From: Chloroflexota bacterium
GTDB lineage: Bacteria > Chloroflexota > Anaerolineae > Promineifilales > Promineifilaceae
Length of the DNA stretch: 11,575 nt
Direction of reading: 5' to 3'
Assembly (NCBI GenBank): GCA_963169155.1
Contig: CAUJGI010000703.1
Coordinates: forward strand, 1 to 11,575
Under the pieces are notes generated by a model. It had not been told where the DNA came from, ran no database searches, and was given only the letters and a program-made list of their open reading frames with translations. Positions 1 through 6,444 of this stretch are shown in pieces; the stretch's first letter is position 1; each line of letters starts with the position of its first letter. The translations under genes were made by a program, and so were the position numbers.

Positions 1-452
1 CTGTGTACTTTTTCCAGTTGCCAGAGTTCTTCCACTGCCTCGGTAACTGCAAGTGCAAGTTTTACTACCTTTGGGGGGGAGAGAGGACCTTTCTTTGCTA
101 TCTTCTCCTGAAGCTGCTCCCCTTCAATCCACTCTTCGGAATAATATAAAACCATTTTCTCGTTTATTTCACCCCTTCCAAGGGCGACAGATCCAATCCT
201 TACCAAATGAGGAGACTTGCATTTTTCTAAAGTGTCTACTTCCCTTGTTGCGCGGGCAGTAACCATATCCTCGTATTCTTCTTGGTTAAAAGATGGCTCA
301 GCGGGCTTGAGACTTAAAAATTTTAACGCTTCTTTTCTGTTGTTTATCAAGCATGGATAAACAATTTTTTGCCCCCCATCGATGTAGGGACCGACGATAG
401 TGGCATTAGGTACCAATTGCATTGCCTCGTCCGGCGTAAGCTCGAAATACAT
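1..452 (-). CDS. Serine/threonine protein kinase, N-terminal part (runs off left edge)
   Basis: The minus strand is open for 150 codons from the ATG at 452-450 to the window edge, so only the N-terminal lobe is present. It reads like a eukaryotic-type protein kinase. A glycine-containing loop (GPYIDGGQKIVY, residues 21-32) is followed by an ALKFL segment in which K44 would be the ATP-anchoring lysine. A helix-C-like REVDTLEK (70-77) supplies the partner glutamate. SPHLVRIG (80-87), a hinge-like YYSEEWIEGEQL (103-114) and the end of a helix-E-like stretch leading to VH follow, and VH is where the catalytic HRD loop should begin. GGAG at 461-464 sits 8 nt before the ATG and supports this start. 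The gene lies downstream of the lamin-tail gene in the same direction, about 135 nt away. Substrate and role are unknown. Kinases of this compact type occur in signalling and in phage-defence loci. Confidence 0.75.
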   Translation of the reverse strand, partial: MYFELTPDEAMQLVPNATIVGPYIDGGQKIVYPCLINNRKEALKFLSLKPAEPSFNQEEYEDMVTARATREVDTLEKCKSPHLVRIGSVALGRGEINEKMVLYYSEEWIEGEQLQEKIAKKGPLSPPKVVKLALAVTEAVEELWQLEKVH

Positions 453-587
453 TTTCTATACTCCAAATATGAATGGATACTTGACTTTATTGCCGATCAT
501 CCGAGCAATGTGAAGTTAGGAAATTAACACCCCACTTACACATTTGCTTGGTGGACTGCATGAATTCATCGGAACTGCCGTTATCTA

Positions 588-1145
588 TCAACAACTCGCC
601 TGAACACCCCCACCGCCATAACTGCACGAATCCACCAGCGTGCCGCCGTTGCGCAGATAAGCCGTGTCGCCGGTGTTGTTCCAGATCGCCTGCCCGCTGC
701 CCCAATAGAGATTTGTGGCGCTGTTGGCCCCGCTCTTCGTCCAAACCTGCACGGCCGCGCCTGGTGCCAGGCTGAAGCCGCCAGGGAAGTTGTAGACGTG
801 GCTGTCGTTATCGCTGAGTGTCCAGCCGGTGAGAACGGCCGTTACCCCTCCCTTGTTCTCGATGCGCACGTATTCACCGGCCACGTCGTCACCGGCCGGG
901 TTGTAGACAATGAGGGTGATCTGCACGTTGGCCGGGGGCGTGGTGGCTGTAGGGACAATGGTAGCTGTGGGGGTCGCAGTTGGCTCAGCGGGCTTGACGA
1001 CCATCGGTAAATAGTTGAACACATCGGGTGTGACGCCTCCTGCTGTTGCTGTTTGGATTTCAGGTGTGGGGTAGAAAAACAGCAAAACGGAAGCGGCCGT
1101 TATGAAAACGGCTGCAGCAGCGATGAGGATGTTACGGAGTTGCAT
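588..1145 (-). CDS. Exported lamin-tail-domain protein
   Basis: This 185-residue protein starts with a short positive end (MQLRN) and a hydrophobic stretch of about 20 residues, which is a signal peptide or membrane anchor. A Thr/Pro-rich low-complexity linker (about 50-74, repeated PTAT units) follows. The C-terminal domain (about 75-185) has the lamin-tail (LTD) pattern: a GEYVRIENKG strand, then LTGWTLSD, SLAPGAAVQVWT, WNNTGDTAYL and a final LVDSCSY. LTDs are Ig-like beta sandwiches often appended to exported nucleases or surface proteins, but here the LTD is the only folded domain and no enzyme is attached. Two cysteines (174 and 185) could form a disulfide. AAGAAGGT at 1151-1158 lies 5 nt before the ATG. 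The protein is likely cell-surface or secreted, and its ligand is unknown. Confidence 0.8.
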   Translation of the reverse strand: MQLRNILIAAAAVFITAASVLLFFYPTPEIQTATAGGVTPDVFNYLPMVVKPAEPTATPTATIVPTATTPPANVQITLIVYNPAGDDVAGEYVRIENKGGVTAVLTGWTLSDNDSHVYNFPGGFSLAPGAAVQVWTKSGANSATNLYWGSGQAIWNNTGDTAYLRNGGTLVDSCSYGGGGVQASC

Positions 1146-1184
1146 GGGACACCTTCTTTATGTTGGTTTGAGAGATGGCTGTAA

Positions 1185-1239
1185 GTTATACCCCTTTTCT
1201 TTCGGTTAGTCTAAATGTAAAACGGCCGTAACCTGTCAA
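1185..1239 (-). promoter_or_regulatory. Candidate promoter elements upstream of the lamin-tail gene
   Basis: On the minus strand the divergent intergenic region holds a perfect TTGACA (1239-1234) and, nearer the gene, a TATAAC (1190-1185). They are too far apart to belong to one sigma-70 promoter. A consensus -10 box 17 nt from TTGACA is not visible, and the -35 region for TATAAC is weak. One ACGGCCGT octamer (1222-1229) lies between them. These are candidates only. Confidence 0.25.
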
Positions 1240-1327
1240 CCATTCTTTGCTACCTGGCTATTTTGGATATTCACGCCTTCCTGTGAGGTTTGCCAACTGC
1301 TAGGATTCTTATCCATTCACCTACCCA

Positions 1328-1340
1328 TGGAGGTTAGACC
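1328..1340 (+). repeat. Shared 13-nt ribosome-binding leader, copy 1
   Basis: The sequence TGGAGGTTAGACC occurs here, 2 nt before ATG 1343, and again at 1612-1624, 1 nt before ATG 1626. It includes the GGAGG Shine-Dalgarno sequence but continues well past it. The identity therefore goes beyond what ribosome binding requires and suggests shared ancestry or shared regulation of the two small genes. Confidence 0.6.
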
Positions 1341-1378
1341 AAATGACAAATGAATTTAGCCAATTTGAATGACTGGAT

Positions 1379-1573
1379 ATGCTGAAAGAGGCTCGGGACC
1401 ATCTTCAGCAGGCAGTAGACCTGATAGAGAAGGTCTTCCCGGATGACGAATACGTGAAGGCCTACATAATTGACCATCTGAAAATCCGCACAGGCAATGA
1501 TCACGGTTTCCTGAGTGGCGACCTGAACATTGACAGTCTGATTGACCGGATTTTGGACGGCGAAGAGGAGTAG
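1379..1573 (+). CDS. Small acidic helical protein of unknown function; true start probably 1343 with in-frame UGA
   Basis: The open frame from ATG 1379 gives 64 residues, with a helical N-terminus (MLKEARDHLQQAVDLIEKVF) and an acidic end (DGEEE). ATG 1379 has no Shine-Dalgarno sequence. In the same frame a better start exists at ATG 1343, preceded by GGAGG (1329-1333). That start gives MTNEFSQFE, then a TGA at 1370-1372, then LD and the 1379 methionine. The natural gene is therefore probably 1343-1573 (77 codons counting the UGA), either broken by a nonsense mutation or read through. UGA followed by C is a leaky context. The next gene begins 53 nt downstream with an identical leader, so the two look like an operon or duplicated transcription unit. 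I do not recognise the family. Confidence 0.45.
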   Translation: MLKEARDHLQQAVDLIEKVFPDDEYVKAYIIDHLKIRTGNDHGFLSGDLNIDSLIDRILDGEEE

Positions 1574-1579
1574 TTTTTC

Positions 1580-1617
1580 GGATGGGCGGCGAAAGCTGCC
1601 AATCCTCCTGTTGGAGG
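1580..1617 (+). promoter_or_regulatory. Putative RNA element: GAAA-capped stem overlapping a Shine-Dalgarno-sequestering hairpin
   Basis: Two stems fit in the gap between the small genes. Stem 1 pairs GGAT (1580-1583) with ATCC (1602-1605) and GGCGGC (1585-1590) with GCTGCC (1595-1600, one G-U pair) around a GAAA tetraloop (1591-1594). Stem 2 pairs CCTCC (1604-1608) with GGAGG (1613-1617) over a TGTT loop. GGAGG is the Shine-Dalgarno sequence of the gene starting at 1626, 8 nt away. The stems share bases 1604-1605, so full formation of both is mutually exclusive. This could couple translation of the second gene to ribosomes finishing the first at the stop codon at 1571. The pairing is seen in the sequence; the function is inferred. 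Confidence 0.45.
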
Positions 1618-1625
1618 TTAGACCG

Positions 1626-2017
1626 ATGGAAACCACTGTAGACTTTTCAAGAATCAAGCACATGCACGCAGTTGACCGCAAGAATGTACGCCAGGTTGTG
1701 CCCACGGAATGGGCAGCCAATGGCTTGAAAGTTTCCGCAAGCGGCAAGTGGCAGCAATACTGGATTACGCACACGACCTGGTTAACTGGTACGGTGGTGA
1801 AGCCCGACTGAAGCGCAACTACAAAATGGCCCAAGCCGCAGAGCGCCGGTTATGGCAGGTGTTTGACGAAGTGTACGGCAGCATTGCTGCTTTCTTCCAG
1901 CAAGTGTATGAGCCACGGTCGGAACGGGTGACCAACTTTTGCCATCAGCTCTATGCTCGCCGTCGGCGATCAGCCTATTGTCATGCCTATTGTCATGAAA
2001 GTTTTGATTTGCTATGA
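1626..2017 (+). pseudogene. Unknown small gene, apparently frameshifted
   Basis: ATG 1626 has a strong GGAGG (1613-1617) and opens a frame (METTVDFSRIKHMHAVDRKN...) that stops after 61 codons at 1809-1811. A second frame, offset by -1, overlaps from about 1709 and runs to TGA 2015-2017. It encodes a convincing amphipathic helical sequence (LDYAHDLVNWYGGEARLKRN, then AERRLWQVFDEVYGSIAAFF and FCHQLYARRRRSAYC), but it has no ribosome binding site of its own. The simplest reading is one protein of about 130 residues broken by a small indel between about 1700 and 1800. A real 61-residue protein overlapped by a second gene is the alternative. I do not recognise the family. The C-terminus carries a duplicated AYCH encoded by a tandem 12-bp repeat. 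Confidence 0.4.
1973..1996 (+). repeat. Tandem 12-bp repeat, two copies
   Basis: GCCTATTGTCAT is repeated perfectly back to back near the 3' end of the frameshifted gene. It is in frame and duplicates the peptide AYCH, a typical product of replication slippage. Confidence 0.7.
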
Positions 2018-2092
2018 TGTTGGCGTGAGTTCACAGAGTAGATGGCCAGATTGCCAGTGAGTTGTGACAGCAGCCAGATTATTATTCAATTG

Positions 2093-2149
2093 ATAAGGTC
2101 ATCCGGGACCGCCAATGAACTCGCACTTTTGGCAATCGGATGACCTTAT
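2093..2149. repeat. Perfect 13-bp inverted repeat with nested inner stem
   Basis: ATAAGGTCATCCG (2093-2105) is exactly complementary to CGGATGACCTTAT (2137-2149). Inside the 31-nt spacer, GCCAA (2111-2115) can pair with TTGGC (2129-2133). The right arm is followed by TTTTC. The element lies between the frameshifted gene, which ends at 2017, and the large gene starting at 2198. It could be a terminator for the upstream genes, an operator or leader hairpin for the downstream gene, or the relic of a small palindromic mobile element. Nothing in the sequence decides between these. Confidence 0.65.
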
Positions 2150-2197
2150 TTTCTTCCATTTGGAAGATTAAACATCCGTATCGTAGTAAGGCAAAAT

Positions 2198-4561
2198 ATG
2201 CACAAACGACTAAATGGGTCAAGGGTCATTAACCGAACAATCAGGCCACCAAGAATTGCCTATATTATTCAAACTGTTGAACACTGTGATTTTCTTACTC
2301 AGGTCTGTTCCTTGAATTGGGGTGGAAAGCATTTTTGCATTATTCCTTATAAAAGTTCAACTGGAATCTCAGAGGAATGGTGGAATGTTTTATCCAAATA
2401 CGATCCTGATGCTGTAATGTCTTTTGTTGATTTAGATGAGCAGACACAGGGTCGTCTTTTGAAGCTGACTGCCAAAAATTATCTTCTGCTAAAAGAAGAG
2501 GATAAAAAGCGCTCTCATGACCGAATTCCGATTTGGGAGAATCCCGTTCCCGATGCAAGCGCCATAACAGGTTTATCTGTTTACTCCGTTCTAGCGAGTT
2601 TGGGCGCTTACAACAAACGCGAAGATTTTCTCCCTGCTCTCGTTCCCAAAATGTCTTCAGACAACCCTTTAGCGTTATATGTAAAGGCAAGGTATGGATG
2701 CTTAAATGAGGATTGGGTCTCCTCAATTCTCAATAAGGGTCACCTAAGATACGATTTGAACTTAGAAAAGTTTATACCCTTGAAACTCATTGAGTTGGGA
2801 GATGATTTTGATTTTCTTAATTTTATCTTGCGTAGAGAACCGCCAACATATGGGGAAACTGAGATTTTCACTCCGTTGCTAGAATATACAATAGCTGGTC
2901 TTGATCTAGTTGGGAAAGATCAGACCTTTTATGAATATGAGGACAATTCATCAGCCTACGATGCACAGTTTTTACTTATAGTTTCAGAAGATATTTCTGT
3001 AGAAGATTTTTGTTGGTTTTGGAACCTTCGGTCACAACCAAATTATCAACCTTATAACAAGCTACCTCTTTGGTTACCTAGAGCACTCGTAAAAACCCAA
3101 AAAGCTGCCATTGCCCGTTTATTAGGCAATGGCTTTTTACTTTCCAAGTCGATCCCTCACAGTGAACTTCAGACCCTTGCCCAAGAACTTGGTGACAACA
3201 TCGAAGTTGTTACAGAAAATCTAGACAAGTTTTATTCCCGGCAGTATGTTCCCGGCATTAGAGACGAGTATGAAGTTTACTTTGAGGAAGGTAAGGTACG
3301 TATTCCTGTCCCTCAAGCTGATGTAATCAAGAATTGTCAGCATCCAAATTACTATTATGTGGACATCGAAATACCTAATTTCAAACTACCATCTCTTAAT
3401 CCCGCAAGTTGGGGGTTTTGGAATTTTACGCATTATCGTACCTCTAGAACCGGGCTGTCATTCCTGATTTTTGGAAACGAGTCTCAAAAATATATTACGT
3501 TTGCTCTTCCGACCCCATGGGAAATGCTAGAAACATTCGCTGGGATAGCAGGATTTAGCATTGAATTGTCCGATAAAGGAATTATTGGCGAAAGATTAAT
3601 TAAGCTTCTTGGTGATGTGAAAAACTTATGGCTCTTGTCTGGTAAAAGCGTATTCAATTTATTCGATCAGCTTGCTGAACTTGATCAGGCAAAAGAATTT
3701 AAGTCAAGATTACGGAACTTACTTGCAGAGCGGGGTACTGAAAATCCTGATAATGTGATAGAGCAAATTCTTCAAACAATTGCTTCAGATTATCATCAAC
3801 GAGTAACAAAACAATATAGCGCTATGGACAATTTGCTGGAATTTGAGCGAGATACGGCAAAAAAATTCATTAAATGGCTAATTGAGCGGCATCTCATATT
3901 CAGAGGCGTAGATCTCAAATGTCCGGTTTGTGGAACTAAGCAATGGCTCTACATAGATAATATGCACTCAACAATGCAATGTATAGGATGCCAAGAGAGT
4001 GTGAATATACCCGTTCGTGTTGATGTCATACACTGGCAATATCGAATTAACACTCTTTATGCAAAAGCGCATGAGCAGGGCCTAATACCTCACCTGTTGA
4101 CATTAAATCATTGTATCCAACAGGAACGAACCAAAATCCAAGGGTTGTTTCCTGGTATCAAACTCAAAGCAAATGAAGGGGTCCAACTCCCGATTTCCAA
4201 CATGGAAGTCGATATTGCCTGGATCGAAGATGGAGAACTCGTAATTGGGGAATGCAAGACACATTTTAGAGAACTTTTGCCTGAAGAGGTAAATAGATAC
4301 TTGAGCTTAGCCGAATTGATAAGATGTAAACAAATAGTCTTTAGCGCGTTAGACGACTTCGATCAAATAGATTCTAAGGTTAAAGGATTAATCGATGCTG
4401 CATCGATTCCTATTCTCTTGTTAAATGGTGAAATGCTGTTTAATCATTATCCAAGGCGACGGCAAATTTCGGAGGATACCGATGACGGCTACACTTCACA
4501 CGATACAGTTTTTAAGGAGCAGGTAAAGATATTCTTTGATTGGATGAAAAGCGCAAGTTAA
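2198..4561 (+). CDS. Large orphan protein with zinc ribbon and C-terminal PD-(D/E)xK nuclease motif; putative defence effector
   Basis: This 787-residue protein cannot be assigned to a named family. Its N-terminal part has the landmarks NWGG (40-43), YDPDAVMSFVDLD (68-80) and a later EDFCWFWNLR segment ending at 278, which suggests an alpha/beta domain. A Cys4 zinc ribbon follows (CPVC 575-578 and CIGC 595-598). The C-terminus has a restriction-like nuclease core: E660, D672 in the strand MEVDIAWIEDGELVIGE, then E685-C-K687, matching D...ExK. Such a nuclease would cut DNA or RNA, while the N-terminal half may sense or bind a partner. The start is ATG 2198 with a modest TAAGG 6 nt upstream. 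The gene is clearly A+T-richer than the cassette to its right and has no ACGGCCGT octamer, both signs of transfer. No cognate methylase or second subunit is adjacent, so it may act alone. Nuclease motif: good support; defence role: inferred. Confidence 0.75.
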   Translation: MHKRLNGSRVINRTIRPPRIAYIIQTVEHCDFLTQVCSLNWGGKHFCIIPYKSSTGISEEWWNVLSKYDPDAVMSFVDLDEQTQGRLLKLTAKNYLLLKEEDKKRSHDRIPIWENPVPDASAITGLSVYSVLASLGAYNKREDFLPALVPKMSSDNPLALYVKARYGCLNEDWVSSILNKGHLRYDLNLEKFIPLKLIELGDDFDFLNFILRREPPTYGETEIFTPLLEYTIAGLDLVGKDQTFYEYEDNSSAYDAQFLLIVSEDISVEDFCWFWNLRSQPNYQPYNKLPLWLPRALVKTQKAAIARLLGNGFLLSKSIPHSELQTLAQELGDNIEVVTENLDKFYSRQYVPGIRDEYEVYFEEGKVRIPVPQADVIKNCQHPNYYYVDIEIPNFKLPSLNPASWGFWNFTHYRTSRTGLSFLIFGNESQKYITFALPTPWEMLETFAGIAGFSIELSDKGIIGERLIKLLGDVKNLWLLSGKSVFNLFDQLAELDQAKEFKSRLRNLLAERGTENPDNVIEQILQTIASDYHQRVTKQYSAMDNLLEFERDTAKKFIKWLIERHLIFRGVDLKCPVCGTKQWLYIDNMHSTMQCIGCQESVNIPVRVDVIHWQYRINTLYAKAHEQGLIPHLLTLNHCIQQERTKIQGLFPGIKLKANEGVQLPISNMEVDIAWIEDGELVIGECKTHFRELLPEEVNRYLSLAELIRCKQIVFSALDDFDQIDSKVKGLIDAASIPILLLNGEMLFNHYPRRRQISEDTDDGYTSHDTVFKEQVKIFFDWMKSAS

Positions 4562-4590
4562 CGCTGTCCCTACCCTGTTCAAGGCACATT

Positions 4591-4700
4591 GGTCTGCAAA
4601 GGCTCCGTAAAGGCATCTATTTCGCGCGGGAGGGCTGCCGACACCTATTCATACTGGCCCTTGGGCTTTCGCAAGTCGGTTTGTAAAGGCACCGTAAAAG
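4591..4700 (+). repeat. Two in-frame copies of a 23-bp repeat, 87 bp apart, in a decayed stretch
   Basis: The segments at 4591-4613 and 4678-4700 agree at about 19 of 23 positions (core AAAGGC.CCGTAAA). Their spacing is 87 bp, or 29 codons. Read in the frame of the upstream gene, which stops at 4559-4561, they give VCKGSVK and VCKGTVK, and the frame stays open to a TAG at about 4730. There is no ATG or ribosome binding site (TTG 4589 only). This may be the remains of a repeat-containing protein or a non-coding direct repeat. The rest of 4562-4845 shows nothing recognisable beyond one ACGGCCGT and a run of A/T at about 4790-4805. Confidence 0.4.
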
Positions 4701-4845
4701 TTTTCCCCAGCAGGCTTCTTACTTCCCCCTACTAGCCACATGTTCCAGAAAACGGCCGTTTCCTAAAGCAAATTTCGCGATTGTGGACAGAAAAAAATTT
4801 TTGTTCATAATGTTTCAATAGTTTTCTAAAACACAGGACGGCCGT

Positions 4846-4925
4846 ATGACAAAGAAGCAAAATCCCCCAAAGATTGGATTGTCTTCCTTTTGATCATTCT
4901 CCTTTTCGGTAGCGCCATCACGTAA
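4846..4925 (+). pseudogene. Tiny single-pass membrane protein gene with a -1 frameshift at a C5 run
   Basis: ATG 4846 is preceded by AGGA (4836-4839) at suitable spacing, and the peptide starts MTKKQNPPK. As written the frame ends at TGA after 15 residues. Moving to the -1 frame at the CCCCC run (4863-4867) gives KDWIVFLLIILLFGSAIT and a TAA at 4923-4925. The restored product would be a 26-residue protein with a positively charged N-terminus and one transmembrane helix. The break may be a real mutation, a homopolymer sequencing error, or slippage during expression. The site lacks a canonical heptanucleotide. Function is unknown; small hydrophobic toxins or accessory subunits have this shape. 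Confidence 0.4.
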
Positions 4926-4947
4926 AATAAGACTGAAAAAAGCCTAA

Positions 4948-5316
4948 TATTTCTTAAAACGCCTCTCAGACGCCGAAATGCTGCTTAATGACGGCCTTTT
5001 GGCGCGTAACCGCGCCGATAGGGTGAGTTGCAACGCCACCAGTAGGACCATTATGCCCCAATTCCAGCGCGGCGATATGTGAACCGCTTTTGCGGCCGCA
5101 GATCTTTTTCTGATTACCACCCACAGTCGCAGTAACACTGGCGCCCACCACCGGGCCATTGAAATCGCCCGGCAACTGTTAGCAATCGGCCGTTGGTCCG
5201 ATCACCTGAACACGCTCATCGTAACTGTGTACCCGGCCGTTTATGAATTGGAAACTGGTCGGAATTACGAAATCGTCCCTATGAGCGATTCGTTCAGGCA
5301 GCTACACGACTTGTAA
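4948..5316. pseudogene. Degenerate coding-like stretch, strand uncertain
   Basis: Codons in the same phase look like protein on both strands, but each is interrupted. The plus frame runs from 4948 to TAA 5314-5316 with a TGA at 5080-5082. Its later part (EIARQLLAIGRW, then LNTLIVTVYPAVYELETGRN) is convincing but has no ATG before 5281. The minus frame runs from about 5301 down to TGA 4968-4966 with a TAA at 5189-5187. Between 5175 and 4969 it has a stronger G-first codon bias, which favours the minus strand, but it offers only a TTG start and no ribosome binding site. It is probably one decayed gene. Neither translation resembles a family I know. Confidence 0.3.
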
Positions 5317-5349
5317 ACTATCTTCTTACCCCATTCACGGGAGCGCATT

Positions 5350-6306
5350 ATGGAAAAACTAAAAAACCACCTTGCCACCCTACCGACCATTACGGTAAGT
5401 GGCGAAGCCTACCTTTCCTACCAGGCGGTCACCGATACGGTGGCCGCTTTTTTATTCCCCACCAACCAGATTGACGAAGCCGGGTATCAACGTGTTCTGG
5501 AAACGGCCGATAATCTTTGCCGCGAATTGGGATATATGGAGGTAGTCAAGTTAACACCGCCGGAAGTACCGTTCAACCAGATGGGGCTTTACTGGTCAAC
5601 CGCACCTCAACCCGCTCCGGAGCCAGACCCCGTCGTGATTCACGCCGGCCCCGGCCGAGTCGAGATGCTTGAGGATGGCCTGCTTCTCGATGCCCGCCTG
5701 AGCCAACTCGGGCTGGATGAAGTCACCCGCCAGCATTTCAAAATCCCGGTGACGGCCTCTGATGGGGTGATTGACTTGATGCATCGCGCCGTCGCTTCAG
5801 ATTGGCCCAACGATTACAAAGGAATTTGGCATGATTGTTTGGGCATGTGTGTCGCCGGTGGCAAGGATATCAGCTCGACGGAACGGCTGTTCACCGTCAT
5901 CATCCATGGCTTGGGGCGGCGCCGCTACTGGCAGTTCAAGGCGCAGTTACAGCAAGATAACACCAGTGCCCCTTTCCTATATATATGTCTCGCCGACGAG
6001 CGCAATCAGAACGCTTTGTTTGACCTGGGCCACGTGGTCATGACCCCCGGCGCGGCCGCCTTGGGGGTTGACTTCTCGCCTTACATTGCCCGCCATGCTG
6101 CCGGGGACGACGGTGATGGTTCGGCTGCGCTCACCACAAGCTTGGACAGCTTTGATAAACAGCAGAACCGCCCTGCCATCAAAGAAGGGCTGCGTATTCT
6201 CTCTGCCTATGACGTGCCCATCGGAAATGAAGAAACAGAGCGTATCTGGATTATTACGGAAGCGGACCGCAGCATGACTACGGTGCTTACCCTAGAGGAG
6301 TACTAG
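5350..6306 (+). CDS. DUF6573-like mobile-element-associated protein
   Basis: This 318-residue protein has no signal peptide or membrane segment. Residues about 101-218 resemble the DUF6573 type seen on plasmids and conjugative elements: LEDGLLLDARL (107-117), then FKIPVTAS (130-137), an acidic helix ending in DYKGIWHDCLGMC (155-167), a basic GRRRYWQFKAQL (189-200) and a strand of the type PFLYICLADERN (208-219). The first 95 residues and the C-terminal 90 are not recognised. The start is ATG 5350, with GGGAG at 5339-5343 and 6-nt spacing. Base composition matches the cassette that follows, from which it is separated by 253 nt. The function of the family is unknown. Its position beside a ParB-type operon supports a role in the maintenance of a mobile element. 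Confidence 0.55.
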   Translation: MEKLKNHLATLPTITVSGEAYLSYQAVTDTVAAFLFPTNQIDEAGYQRVLETADNLCRELGYMEVVKLTPPEVPFNQMGLYWSTAPQPAPEPDPVVIHAGPGRVEMLEDGLLLDARLSQLGLDEVTRQHFKIPVTASDGVIDLMHRAVASDWPNDYKGIWHDCLGMCVAGGKDISSTERLFTVIIHGLGRRRYWQFKAQLQQDNTSAPFLYICLADERNQNALFDLGHVVMTPGAAALGVDFSPYIARHAAGDDGDGSAALTTSLDSFDKQQNRPAIKEGLRILSAYDVPIGNEETERIWIITEADRSMTTVLTLEEY

Positions 6307-6444
6307 AGACAAGTGGCGTTTGACAAGCGGCAGCGCCATTGCTTACGTTAACGGCCTTGCCGTGGTTATCATTTTTTCCATCTGGTCATCCCCTCTTAAG
6401 TGTATCTATCTCCTTGCCACGACCGTACTTCGACTTCGCCCCGC

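Noticed and set aside
53..262. Plus-strand frame of 69 codons at the left end
   Set aside because: The minus strand here encodes a continuous kinase N-lobe with a good start, so this is its shadow.
1370..1372. Selenocysteine codon
   Set aside because: No SECIS-like hairpin was evident just after the UGA, and the residue is not in a redox motif.
2025..2080. Imperfect direct repeats (GTGAGTT and CCAGATT, each twice)
   Set aside because: The two motifs are short and have different periods (32 and 28 bp), so they do not form a coherent repeat.
2093..2149. CRISPR repeat
   Set aside because: It is a single inverted repeat with no regular array of repeats and spacers.
4591..4700. Iterons of a replication origin
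   Set aside because: There are only two imperfect copies, spaced by whole codons rather than helical turns, with no replication initiator gene or clear A+T-rich unwinding box directly beside them.
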